A stretch of 64,000 bases of DNA from Pseudomonadota bacterium (GTDB taxonomy: Bacteria > Pseudomonadota > Gammaproteobacteria > Burkholderiales > Burkholderiaceae_C), in contig JAEWIF010000006.1 of NCBI GenBank assembly GCA_023387335.1, positions 1 through 64,000 on the forward strand, in the 5' to 3' direction. The notes under the pieces were generated by a model, which was not told the DNA's origin, did no database searches, and saw only the letters and a list, made by a program, of their open reading frames with translations. This document shows, piece by piece, positions 1-7,803 of the stretch; the stretch's first letter is position 1, and the number at the start of each line of letters is the position of its first letter. The translations under genes and the position numbers were made by a program.

Positions 1-69
1 TCGATCGTGATCGACGCCCCGGCCGGCCAGCGCGAGTACGAGATCGTCAGCGTCAGCTACGTGGCCTGA
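1..69 (+). CDS. greB: Transcription elongation factor GreB, C-terminal fragment
   Basis: The window opens inside a gene. Frame 1 reads 22 residues ending PAGQREYEIVSVSYVA and a TGA stop. This matches the C-terminal beta strand of the GreA/GreB family (pattern DxPxGxxxYEIxxVxY), which restarts backtracked RNA polymerase by stimulating transcript cleavage. The catalytic coiled coil lies outside the window. In Xanthomonadaceae a Gre factor sits next to rpfE and recJ, which supports the call. GreB rather than GreA is inferred from context and the ending only. Confidence 0.6.
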   Translation, partial: SIVIDAPAGQREYEIVSVSYVA

Positions 70-73
70 CCGG

Positions 74-991
74 GTGGCAACGGCGACCCTGTTGTTGCCG
101 GCACGCAGCCGCTTTGCAGCGGCTGCACTGCCAGACGAGGTGGCGCGCGCCCTGGGCCGCGCCACCGCCGTGCAGCGGGATGCGGGTGAGCGCGCCCAGC
201 TGCAGCGCCACTTCACCGTGGCCGCGCCGCACTGGCCGGTCGCCGCACTGACCCGCCAGCGCGATGTCGGCGATGCCGCTGGCGCGTGCTGGCTGCGCGC
301 CGATCCGGCCTGCATGGTGCCGGACATGCACGGTGCGCGGATGATGGGCCACGGCGAGACGCTGCGGCCGACCCTGGCCGACAGCCTTGCGCTGCTGCCG
401 GTGCTGCAGCCGTTGTTCGCCGATGTCGGCTTCGTGCTGGATGCGCCGGACCCGGCGCGCTGGTACCTGCGCCTGCCGATCGACATCGACCTGCCGACCT
501 TCGACAGCCCCGACGACGTGCTGGGCGATGACCTGTTCTCGCACCTGCCCGAAGGCGAGGCTGGCCGTCGCTGGCGTGCCTTGATGACCGAGGCGCAGGT
601 GCTGCTGCACAACCATTCGTGGAACCAGCAGCGTGCCGCACAGGGCCAGCAGCCGATCAATTCCCTGTGGTTCTGGGGCGGCGGCGTGATGCCGGTGTCT
701 GTGACCACGCAGCACGTGCAGGTGCGCAGCCGCGATGCCCTGCTGCAGGGCCTGGCCCAGGCCGCCGGCGTATCGGTGGATGGCGAGCAGTCCGTCGATG
801 CCCTGGTCGACCTGCGCCAGCTGCGTTCGCTGCAGCAGCTGGGCTACGATGCCATCCGCCCGCTGCTGGTGGCCTTGCAGCGCGGTGAGCTGCAGCGCCT
901 GGTGCTGGATTTCGAAGACGGCCTGCAGTTCCAGCTGGACAAGCGCCAGCGCTGGCAGTTCTGGAAAAAGCCCCGCCAGCTGCACGATTGA
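74..991 (+). CDS. rpfE: RpfE-type regulatory protein (phosphoglycerate mutase-like annotation)
   Basis: A 305-residue cytoplasmic protein that starts at GTG four bases after the greB stop. Its start (ATLLLPARSRF) and the NSLWFWGGG motif near residues 193-201 match the Xanthomonadaceae RpfE family. Some databases label this family cofactor-independent phosphoglycerate mutase on weak grounds. In Xanthomonas, RpfE is encoded beside recJ in the rpf cluster for DSF signalling and pathogenicity factor control; its biochemical activity is not established. The neighbours greB, recJ, rpfD and prfB fit that cluster. No signal peptide or membrane segment is seen. The GTG start is inferred because no in-frame ATG lies close by. 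Confidence 0.72.
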   Translation: MATATLLLPARSRFAAAALPDEVARALGRATAVQRDAGERAQLQRHFTVAAPHWPVAALTRQRDVGDAAGACWLRADPACMVPDMHGARMMGHGETLRPTLADSLALLPVLQPLFADVGFVLDAPDPARWYLRLPIDIDLPTFDSPDDVLGDDLFSHLPEGEAGRRWRALMTEAQVLLHNHSWNQQRAAQGQQPINSLWFWGGGVMPVSVTTQHVQVRSRDALLQGLAQAAGVSVDGEQSVDALVDLRQLRSLQQLGYDAIRPLLVALQRGELQRLVLDFEDGLQFQLDKRQRWQFWKKPRQLHD

Positions 992-1007
992 GCGGGGTCG
1001 GATGAGC

Positions 1008-1048
1008 GGGGTCGGATCCGTTTTCCTTGGGGAAACGGCTCTGACCCC
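1008..1048. repeat. Imperfect inverted repeat between convergent genes
   Basis: An inverted repeat with arms GGGGTCGGATCCGTTT and AAACGGCTCTGACCCC around a short loop, lying between the convergent ends of rpfE and the DUF1176 gene. It is preceded by a tandem copy of GAGCGGGGTCGGAT. It shares its GGGGTC...GACCCC ends with the repeats at 2167-2282, so both probably belong to one dispersed family. It could act as a bidirectional terminator, but no T-run follows. Confidence 0.6.
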
Positions 1049-1082
1049 GATGTTTGTCGCGGTTGCCGGCCAGCGGCCGGCA

Positions 1083-2114
1083 CTACTTCACCGTGCTGAC
1101 AACGGTCGGCAGCTGCCAATGCCCGCCCGGCATGCCGCGGCACTGGCCGGTCGTGAACTCACTGCTCTTCACGAAGCGCGCGCCATCCCACGCCCAGTCA
1201 TGGCCGGAAATGCAGTCGCCGATGCCGCGGCCACGGAAGCGCCCCTGCAGCAGGCGCGACTCCCGATCAAAGTCCTCCGCATCGGAGGTCACGAACTGCG
1301 CCTGGTACGGCGCCTTGTCCTGTACCACCCAGTAGCCGCTGCTGAAGTTGTATGCCCCCCTGAAGCAGCTGGTGCTGGCCAGCACATGCCCGGCATCAAG
1401 CCGCTGGATCTCGATCTCATCCTGCTCGCCCTCGCTTACGCGCATGCATTCGTCGGCATCCGGAAGCGCAGCGATCATCGCCTTGCGCAGCGCTGGCACC
1501 TTGGTCAATGCCGCATCCGTGCTGCGCGGTGCCAACAGCGCACCACGCACGATCACCGGCACCGGCAGTGCTGCCGGCACGCTCGCTTCCGCCTTGTCGC
1601 CACGGCGCACCAGCGCACCAGGCGTTCCCAGCCGACCCTGCGCCTCATCCATCTTCAACAGCACGGCCGTGGCGCCGCTGTCGGAGATCGGCCACAGCTT
1701 GCCCTTGCCATCGACGATCTCGATGCGCGCCTTGCGGGGCAGGGCGGCGACCAGGGCATCGGTCTGCGCCTGCTTCAGCAACACCTTCTCGGCATTGCCG
1801 GTGTCCTGCACGGGACCCAGGTCCTTGCCATTCAGGCGCAGGCGCAGCGCGCCGGTCGGCATCGGGCTTTCACCATCCTCGCCATTGCGCAGGCGCGCGA
1901 TCACCGGCGCATTGGGGCCACCTGCACGTTCCAGCATCAGGCTGAGCAGGTTGCCGGGCTCTTCAGCGCTGTAACCCACGGCGCGGCAGGTGCGGGTGTT
2001 GTCACAGGCCAGCGACCAGTCGTTGTGCTCGAACTCCACGCCGGCCTTCGGCTCGGGCGTGGCGGCGTGGGCGGCCGGGGCGAGGGCGAGGGCCAGGAAC
2101 AGAATGTGGCGCAT
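1083..2114 (-). CDS. Secreted DUF1176 family protein
   Basis: A 343-residue exported protein of unknown function. The chosen ATG (MRHILFLALALAPAAHA) gives a clean type I signal peptide with an AHA-type cleavage site; the reading frame stays open upstream, but an earlier start would bury the signal. The mature protein has a cysteine pair (CDNTRTC) near residue 40 and conserved aromatic segments near the C-terminus (GHDWAWDG, GHWQLPTVV) typical of DUF1176 proteins of Gammaproteobacteria. It is transcribed away from recJ across the repeat-bearing spacer. Family assignment is from remembered motifs; no enzymatic residues are evident. Confidence 0.7.
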   Translation of the reverse strand: MRHILFLALALAPAAHAATPEPKAGVEFEHNDWSLACDNTRTCRAVGYSAEEPGNLLSLMLERAGGPNAPVIARLRNGEDGESPMPTGALRLRLNGKDLGPVQDTGNAEKVLLKQAQTDALVAALPRKARIEIVDGKGKLWPISDSGATAVLLKMDEAQGRLGTPGALVRRGDKAEASVPAALPVPVIVRGALLAPRSTDAALTKVPALRKAMIAALPDADECMRVSEGEQDEIEIQRLDAGHVLASTSCFRGAYNFSSGYWVVQDKAPYQAQFVTSDAEDFDRESRLLQGRFRGRGIGDCISGHDWAWDGARFVKSSEFTTGQCRGMPGGHWQLPTVVSTVK

Positions 2115-2166
2115 GGACAGAAATCCGTTTCGGGGCCGGCAAGCATGGAAGAAACGGCGGGGGATT

Positions 2167-2282
2167 CCAAATGCTTCAGACGGCGTCAGAGCCCTCTGCA
2201 GGCAGAGGGGTCCAACCCCGGGCTCCAAATGCTTCCGATGGGGTCAGAGCCCTCTGCGGGCAGAGGGGTCTGACCCCGCGCT
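2167..2282. repeat. Two tandem copies of a 58-bp palindromic repeat
   Basis: Two adjacent 58-bp units begin at 2167 and 2225, each opening with CCAAATGCTTC. Each holds an inverted repeat of the form GGGGTCAGAGCCCTCTGC...GAGGGGTCTGACCCC; the second copy is nearly perfect and the first degenerate. They lie between the divergent DUF1176 and recJ genes, where transcripts from both promoters could include them. The shared ends with the repeat at 1008-1048 suggest a dispersed Stenotrophomonas element. Confidence 0.75.
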
Positions 2283-2311
2283 ATCATGGTGACGTCTTCC
2301 GCAACCCGGCG

Positions 2312-4075
2312 ATGCCGATGTCCCTTGCCGCCGATGCTGCGCTGCCTGTGTCCGATACCCCGATGATCCTGCGCCGCGAGCCGGTGCAGCCTGGTGCATG
2401 GCCCGACGACACGCTGCCGCTGCTGGCCCGCCTGTACGCCAGCCGCGGCGCGACCACGCCGGACCTTGCGCTGCCGCGGCTGGGCAACCTGCATGCGCCT
2501 GAGCTGCTGACCGGCATCGACGCGGCGGTCGCGCTGCTGGTCGAGGCCATCGCCAACGACAAGCGCATCCTGGTGGTGGGCGATTTTGATTGCGATGGCG
2601 CCACCGCCTGCGCGGTCGGCGTGCGCGGCCTGCGCATGCTCGGCGCACAGCATGTGTTCCATGCCGTGCCCAACCGCATGGTGCACGGCTACGGCCTGTC
2701 GCCCTCGCTGGTGGAGGAGCTGGCCGAACTGCAGCCGGACCTGCTGGTCACCGTCGACCACGGCATTGCCTGCCATGCCGGCGTCAACGCCGCCAAGGCG
2801 CGTGGTTGGCAGGTGCTGGTCACCGACCACCATCTGCCGGGACCGCTGCTGCCACCGGCCGATGTCATCGTCGACCCGAACCTGGAGGGCGACGGCTTCC
2901 CCAGCAAGTCGCTGGCCGGTGTCGGCGTCATCTTCTACGTGCTGATGGCCCTGCGCCGGCAGATGCGCGAAGCCGGTGTTTTCGCCGATGGCAAGGGCCC
3001 GGACCTGACCACGCTGCTGGATCTGGTGGCAGTCGGCACCGTCGCCGATCTGGTGGTGCTGGATGCCAACAACCGCGCCCTGGTCAGCGCCGGCCTGCGT
3101 CGGCTGCGAGCCGGCCATGCCTGCGTCGGCCTGAAGGCGCTGATCGAAGCCAGCGGTCGTGATGCCGCACGGCTGACGGCCACCGACATTGGTTTCGCGC
3201 TCGGCCCACGCCTCAATGCGGCCGGCCGCCTCGAGGACATGGCGCTCGGCATCGCCCTGCTGCTGACCGAAGACCGGCGCCAGGCCCGCGACATCGCCCA
3301 GACCCTGGAGCAGATCAACGCCGAGCGCCGCGCCGTGCAGCAGTCGATGACCGACGACGCCGAGCAGGCGCTGTCGCGCGTGGTGCTGCAGTCCGAGGGC
3401 GAGCGCCCGGTGGCGGCCTGCCTGTTCGATGCCGACTGGCACCCCGGCGTGGTCGGCCTGGTCGCATCGAAGATGAAGGACCGACTGCATCGCCCGGTGA
3501 TCGCCTTCGCACCCGCCGAGCCCGGCGCCGACACCCTGCGCGGGTCGGCCCGTTCCATCCCGGGCCTGCATATCCGTGATGCACTGGCGCTGGTCGACGC
3601 ACGTCATCCCGGCCTGGTCGAGCGCTTCGGTGGCCACGCGATGGCCGCCGGCTTGAGCATGCGCCTGGAGCATCTGCCCGCGTTCGAGGCCGTCTTCGTC
3701 GCCATCGTGCAGGAAGTGCTGGACCCGGCCGCGCTGCAGCAGCATGTGCTCAGCGACGGCGAACTGGGTGTGCACGAACTCGACCACCGCCATGCCGACG
3801 CCCTGCGCCTGGCCGGTCCCTGGGGGCAGGGCTTCCCCGAGCCGCTGTTCGACGGCCATTTCGAAGTGGCCAACTGGCGCGTGCTGAAAGAGCGCCATCT
3901 GAAGCTGGAACTGCGCCTGCCCGGCCTGCCGGGCACGGTCAACGCCATCCACTTCGGCGGCTGGCACGGCAATGCACCGAGCCGCCACGTACACCTGGCC
4001 TACCGCCTGGCCTGCGATGATTACCGCGGCGGCACCGCGATCCAGCTGATCGTGGAGCACTGCCTTCCTGCCTGA
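2312..4075 (+). CDS. recJ: Single-stranded-DNA-specific exonuclease RecJ
   Basis: RecJ degrades single-stranded DNA 5' to 3' in RecF-pathway recombination and mismatch repair. The 587-residue product carries the DHH phosphoesterase motifs: GDFDCDGATA at 90-99 (motif I), VDHGI near 148, TDHHLPG at 171-177 (the DHH motif), and the DHHA1 segment FGGHAMAAGLSM near 435-446. Together these supply the two-metal site. A C-terminal OB-like region follows. The start is uncertain: ATGs at 2312, 2318 and 2363 are all possible and none has a strong ribosome binding site; similarity to E. coli RecJ begins around MILRREPV (2363). The gene is adjacent to rpfE, as in Xanthomonas. Confidence 0.93.
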   Translation: MPMSLAADAALPVSDTPMILRREPVQPGAWPDDTLPLLARLYASRGATTPDLALPRLGNLHAPELLTGIDAAVALLVEAIANDKRILVVGDFDCDGATACAVGVRGLRMLGAQHVFHAVPNRMVHGYGLSPSLVEELAELQPDLLVTVDHGIACHAGVNAAKARGWQVLVTDHHLPGPLLPPADVIVDPNLEGDGFPSKSLAGVGVIFYVLMALRRQMREAGVFADGKGPDLTTLLDLVAVGTVADLVVLDANNRALVSAGLRRLRAGHACVGLKALIEASGRDAARLTATDIGFALGPRLNAAGRLEDMALGIALLLTEDRRQARDIAQTLEQINAERRAVQQSMTDDAEQALSRVVLQSEGERPVAACLFDADWHPGVVGLVASKMKDRLHRPVIAFAPAEPGADTLRGSARSIPGLHIRDALALVDARHPGLVERFGGHAMAAGLSMRLEHLPAFEAVFVAIVQEVLDPAALQQHVLSDGELGVHELDHRHADALRLAGPWGQGFPEPLFDGHFEVANWRVLKERHLKLELRLPGLPGTVNAIHFGGWHGNAPSRHVHLAYRLACDDYRGGTAIQLIVEHCLPA

Positions 4076-4099
4076 CAGCGGAGCGCCGCGCTTCGCGCT

Positions 4100-4165
4100 C
4101 GCCGGGCTTGGCCCGGCGCTACCAGCGGCCCCGCACGCAGCGGTAGCGCCGGGCCATGCCCGGCG
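4100..4165. repeat. SMAG (GTAG) palindrome dimer
   Basis: Two GTAG-headed hairpins face each other. The first, at 4100-4122, reads GTAGCGCCGGGCC on the minus strand; the second, at 4143-4165, reads the same on the plus strand. Each is a near-perfect stem (GCCGGGC/GCCCGGC) with a short loop. This is the structure of the REP-like SMAG elements abundant in Stenotrophomonas. It lies between recJ and the VIT-domain gene and may protect the 3' end of recJ mRNA. Confidence 0.85.
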
Positions 4166-4245
4166 GAATGCATCCACGTTCGACCCGTAACCCCACCTGC
4201 CGTGTTGGTGCGTTGAACCGTCCACGATCCCACTGGAGCCGTGCC

Positions 4246-7143
4246 ATGGTCTTTGCCCGCTGTGCCCCCCTGATCCTGCTGGTGCTGGCGGCCTGGCCCG
4301 TTGACGCGCAGTCGCCCCGCCACGCGCGGCCTCAGCCCAGCACGCCGCTGCTGATCGCCCCGGCCGCCGAGCAGCCGATCCAGCTGCGCGAGGCCCGCAT
4401 CGAAGGCGAGGTCCAGGCCGGCATCGCGCAGACCCGCATCACCCTGGAATTCCACAATCCCAACAGCCGCGTGCTGGAAGGCGAGCTGCAGTTCCCGCTG
4501 GGGGATGGCCAGCAGATCAGCGGCTTCGCGCTGGACATCAATGGCGAGCTGCGCGAGGCGGTACCGGTGCCGAAGGATCGCGGCCGCCAGGTCTTCGAGG
4601 AGATCGCGCGCCGCGGTGTCGACCCGGGCCTGCTGGAACAGACGGCGGGCAACCAGTTCCGCCTGCGCGTGTATCCGCTGCCGGCCGGCGGCAGCCGCCG
4701 CGTGCAGCTGGTGGTGCGTGAGCCGCTGGCCTACGCCGGTAACGGCTGGCAATGGGCGTTGCCGCTGAAGTTCGCTGCAGGCGCGGGCTCGGTGAAGCTG
4801 GATCTGCAGGCAGCAGGCGCTGCGACTACCGGCAAGGCGCCATTCGCCCTGCAGGGCGGTCAGCTGCACTGGCAGGGGCGTGGCGCACAACTGCCGGCAC
4901 AGCTGCAGTGGACCCTGCCTGCGGTGCGCCAGTCGCAGGTGCAGGTGGCGAAGTGGCAGGACGGTCACTACCTGCTGGCCCAGCTGCCGGTGCCCGCTGA
5001 CCGTGCGCCGCGCACGGTGCCGAGCGAGGTCGGCCTGCTCTGGGATGGCTCCGGTTCCGCCGGCCAGCGCGACCGCACCCGCGAGTTCGCGCTGCTGGAC
5101 CGCTACTTCGCGGCGATGGGCGAGGGCAATGTCGTGCTGACCGTGCTGCGCGACCGCCCCGAGGCCGAGCGGCGGTTCCGCATCCGCAAGGGCGACTGGA
5201 GCGCGCTGCGCCAGGCGCTGCAGCAGGTACGGCCGGACGGCGCCAGCGCGCTGGCCAACTGGCAGCCGCAGCCCGGCGTAAAGGAATACCTGCTGGTCAG
5301 TGATGGGCTGCTGACCTACGGCCCGGAAGCACTGCCGACGCTTGCCGCTGGCCAGCGCCTGTTCGCGATCAGCAGTGCCGGCGCACGCACGGATGTCACC
5401 CGTCTGCGTGGCTGGAGCGAGGCCCACGGCGGCCGTTTCGTGGCGCTGGGCAATGACCTGCAGGCTGCCGCGCGCGAACTGCTGTCCGCGCCGCTGGATA
5501 TCCAGATCGACGCCGGGCGTGGCGTGCAGGATGTGGTGATCGATCGCCGCAGCGAAGCGCAGGGCTGGCTGTGGCTGCATGCTCGCCTCGCGGCCGAGGG
5601 CGTGCCGATGCGCGTGCGCGTCGATGGGGGCGAATGGCAGGCGCTACCGTCGACCCCCCGCAGCGACGATGGCGACCTGCTGGCTGGCCTGTGGGCGCAG
5701 GCGCGCCTGCAGCAGCTGGCGGTGGACCGGCGCAGCAACCGTGAAGCGATGCAGCGCCTGTCGCAGCAGTTCGGGCTGGTGGGCCCGGATACCTCGCTGA
5801 TCGTGCTGGAAACCCTGCAGGACTACCTGCGCTACGCGATCCGCCCGGCCGGTGCGCTGCGCGCCGACTATGACCGCGGCTATGCGCGCCAGGTCGCTGA
5901 CCGTGCAGCCGAGGACCGCCGCAGGCTCGACAAGGTGGCCGCACAGTGGAAGGAGCGCCAGCAGTGGTGGAACCGCAGCTGGCCGAAGCAGGCGCCGCCG
6001 TCTGCGGCGAAGGAGATCCTCCACGACCAATCGGCCGCCAGTGCACCGATGGCACTGCTCGCCGCGCCCGCACCGGCCGCACCTGCGCCGCCGCCCGCAC
6101 CCATGGTGGCCGCCGAATCGCGGATGGAGACCGCCCGTGCACGCCGTCAGGCCCCGGCGGCCGCCACATCCCTGGATGCCATCGCGGTGACCGGGTCGGC
6201 GATCGAGGATGAGGCGGCGCCGGCAAACAACGGCCAGCTCGGCATCCAGCTGGCGGCATGGCAGCCGGATTCGCCGGTGGCCCGTCGCCTGCGCCAGGGG
6301 CCGCCCGCCCAGCTGTATGACCGCTACCTGGCCGAGCGTGCCGCGCATGCCGACAGCAGCGCGTTCTTCCTCGACGTCGCCGATCTGCTGCTGCAGCAGC
6401 ACCAGCGCGAGCTGGCGCTGCGCGTGCTGTCCAACCTGGCCGAGATGGACCTGGACAACCGCCACCTGCTGCGCGTACTCGGCTACCGCTTGCTGCAGGC
6501 CGACGCGCCCGCGCTGGCCGTGCCGGTGTTCGAACAGGTGCTGGCGATGGGGCAGGAGGAGCCGCAGAGCTTCCGCGATCTCGGCCTGGCGCTGGCCGCA
6601 GCCGGCAAGCCGCAACAGGCGCTGGAGCCGCTGTACCAGGTGGTGGTGCGTCCGTGGGATGGCCGTTTCGATGGCATCGCCCTGATCGCGCTGGATGAGC
6701 TGACCAACCTGGTGTCACGCAGCCGGCCGACGCTCGATACCCGCGGCATCGATCCACGCCTGCTGCAGGCGATGCCGCTGGACCTGCGCGTGGTGCTGGC
6801 CTGGGACGCCGACAACAGCGACATGGACCTGTGGGTGACCGACCCCAACGGCGAGCGCGCGTACTACGGCAACCGGCTGACCTACCAGGGCGGACAGATG
6901 TCGCAGGACTTCACCGGCGGCTACGGCCCCGAGCAGTTCTCGCTGCGCGATGCCAAGCCCGGCAGGTACAAGGTGGAGGCCAACTACTTCGGCAGCCGCC
7001 AGCAGCTGGTGACCGGCGCGACCACCCTGATGTTGCGGCTGACCACCCATTGGGGCACGCCGCAGCAGAAGGACCAGATGGTCACCATGCGATTGAAGGA
7101 TCGCGCGGAGACTGTGCTGGTGGGCGAGTTCGAGGTGCGGTAG
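4246..7143 (+). CDS. Secreted VIT/VWA-like/TPR/DUF2135 protein
   Basis: A 965-residue exported protein with a GGAG-like site before the ATG and a signal peptide (residues 1-22, ending VDAQS). Visible regions are: a VIT domain (about 45-165, as in inter-alpha-trypsin inhibitor proteins); a VWA-like region with the metal-site pattern DGSGS near 265; a low-complexity Ala/Pro linker (about 590-640); a TPR-like helical stretch (about 700-830); and a C-terminal DUF2135 domain (from about 840, with WDADNSDMDLWVTDPNG). VIT-VWA proteins are usually surface or periplasmic adhesion or assembly factors; the role here is unknown. The linker holds LDAIAVTGSAIED, which resembles the segment after the TonB box in Xanthomonadaceae receptors. 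The TAG stop is supplied by a SMAG element. Confidence 0.82.
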   Translation: MVFARCAPLILLVLAAWPVDAQSPRHARPQPSTPLLIAPAAEQPIQLREARIEGEVQAGIAQTRITLEFHNPNSRVLEGELQFPLGDGQQISGFALDINGELREAVPVPKDRGRQVFEEIARRGVDPGLLEQTAGNQFRLRVYPLPAGGSRRVQLVVREPLAYAGNGWQWALPLKFAAGAGSVKLDLQAAGAATTGKAPFALQGGQLHWQGRGAQLPAQLQWTLPAVRQSQVQVAKWQDGHYLLAQLPVPADRAPRTVPSEVGLLWDGSGSAGQRDRTREFALLDRYFAAMGEGNVVLTVLRDRPEAERRFRIRKGDWSALRQALQQVRPDGASALANWQPQPGVKEYLLVSDGLLTYGPEALPTLAAGQRLFAISSAGARTDVTRLRGWSEAHGGRFVALGNDLQAAARELLSAPLDIQIDAGRGVQDVVIDRRSEAQGWLWLHARLAAEGVPMRVRVDGGEWQALPSTPRSDDGDLLAGLWAQARLQQLAVDRRSNREAMQRLSQQFGLVGPDTSLIVLETLQDYLRYAIRPAGALRADYDRGYARQVADRAAEDRRRLDKVAAQWKERQQWWNRSWPKQAPPSAAKEILHDQSAASAPMALLAAPAPAAPAPPPAPMVAAESRMETARARRQAPAAATSLDAIAVTGSAIEDEAAPANNGQLGIQLAAWQPDSPVARRLRQGPPAQLYDRYLAERAAHADSSAFFLDVADLLLQQHQRELALRVLSNLAEMDLDNRHLLRVLGYRLLQADAPALAVPVFEQVLAMGQEEPQSFRDLGLALAAAGKPQQALEPLYQVVVRPWDGRFDGIALIALDELTNLVSRSRPTLDTRGIDPRLLQAMPLDLRVVLAWDADNSDMDLWVTDPNGERAYYGNRLTYQGGQMSQDFTGGYGPEQFSLRDAKPGRYKVEANYFGSRQQLVTGATTLMLRLTTHWGTPQQKDQMVTMRLKDRAETVLVGEFEVR

Positions 7144-7287
7144 AGCCACGCCATGCGTGGCTGCGTGGAATCCACCGCGTCCGCCGGGCATGGCCCGGCG
7201 CTACCTCGCCCGATTCATCCACGCATGGCGTGGATCTACGATGCGCGGCGGGCTGCCTTGGAGTAGAGCCACGCCATGCGTGGCTGC
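7140..7287. repeat. Cluster of four SMAG (GTAG) palindromes
   Basis: Four GTAG hairpins occur in alternating orientation: plus at 7140-7164, minus at 7182-7204, minus at 7217-7239 and plus at 7263-7287. The first and last are near-identical (GTAGAGCCACGCCATGCGTG). They form two dimers filling the space between the VIT-domain gene and the convergent immunity gene. The first element's GTAG contains the TAG stop of the upstream gene. Such clusters are a Stenotrophomonas signature. Confidence 0.88.
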
Positions 7288-7320
7288 CATTCGCCCGCGT
7301 AAAGTCAAGCTGGCTCGACT

Positions 7321-7662
7321 CTACGTTTCTCCCGGGATCGGTGCGGGATAGCGGCGAAGGACTTGGACCTTCTCGACCGGACAATCCGCGTAGACCCAGT
7401 GTGTCCATTCCGAGACGAGCCATTCAGTGCGCACGCTGCGCCCATTCGGACTCGCGGATTCTCGTGGAAGAAGCACCAGGATCAGTCCAGCCTTATGCCC
7501 TGTGCAGACGATGAGTCCATGAGGACGCTGCTCATCAGGATTATCGAACAGCATGAGATCGACCATTTCTTCGTGGGGCCACACTCCAGGGAAGCGGAAG
7601 ATGGTCCCATGGCTCAGCTCATCGTCGGTGAGTTCAAGTAGCGGTTGCAGGTTGGATGTCAT
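7321..7662 (-). CDS. Imm45-like immunity protein (orphan)
   Basis: A 113-residue cytoplasmic protein. The segments HGTIFRFPGVWPHEEMVDLML, GLIVCTGHKAGLILVLLP and TEWLVSEWTHWVYADCPVE resemble Imm45, a family predicted by comparative genomics to neutralise polymorphic toxins. No toxin gene is adjacent. The base composition is visibly poorer in G+C than both neighbours, and the gene is bounded by SMAG repeats on its 3' side, both consistent with horizontal acquisition. The ATG lacks a good ribosome binding site of its own but overlaps the stop of a short upstream frame (7659-7709). The family call is from memory of the motif pattern. Confidence 0.68.
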   Translation of the reverse strand: MTSNLQPLLELTDDELSHGTIFRFPGVWPHEEMVDLMLFDNPDEQRPHGLIVCTGHKAGLILVLLPRESASPNGRSVRTEWLVSEWTHWVYADCPVEKVQVLRRYPAPIPGET

Positions 7663-7709
7663 CGTGACGCCTGTGGCCGGATCTGGCGCGATTGCGGGCC
7701 TCGACGCAT
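7659..7709 (-). CDS. Possible 16-codon leader ORF coupled to the immunity gene
   Basis: The frame ATG CGT CGA GGC ... CGA TGA encodes 16 residues (MRRGPQSRQIRPQASR). It is preceded by AGGAA at a usable distance, and its TGA overlaps the ATG of the immunity gene as ATGA. This arrangement would let ribosomes ending the leader restart on the immunity gene, which otherwise lacks a Shine-Dalgarno sequence. The peptide itself is probably not functional. It could be chance, since the support is only the site and the overlap. Confidence 0.3.
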   Translation of the reverse strand: MRRGPQSRQIRPQASR

Positions 7710-7803
7710 AGAACACGTTCCTGTGTGGAAGTCGACCGGGGAGAGTCGCAAGGTGCGGTGGCACATTCAATGCGAATAATTGCAATTGCCGTGAGGTTGG
7801 GTA

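Noticed and set aside
2186..4225. A 679-codon minus-strand frame opposite recJ
   Set aside because: It is the antisense shadow of recJ; the DHH exonuclease motifs on the plus strand settle the coding strand.
7663..7785. An upstream TTG start (7785) extending the immunity protein by 41 residues
   Set aside because: There is no ribosome site, and the extra segment does not resemble the family; the ATG at 7662 matches the domain start.
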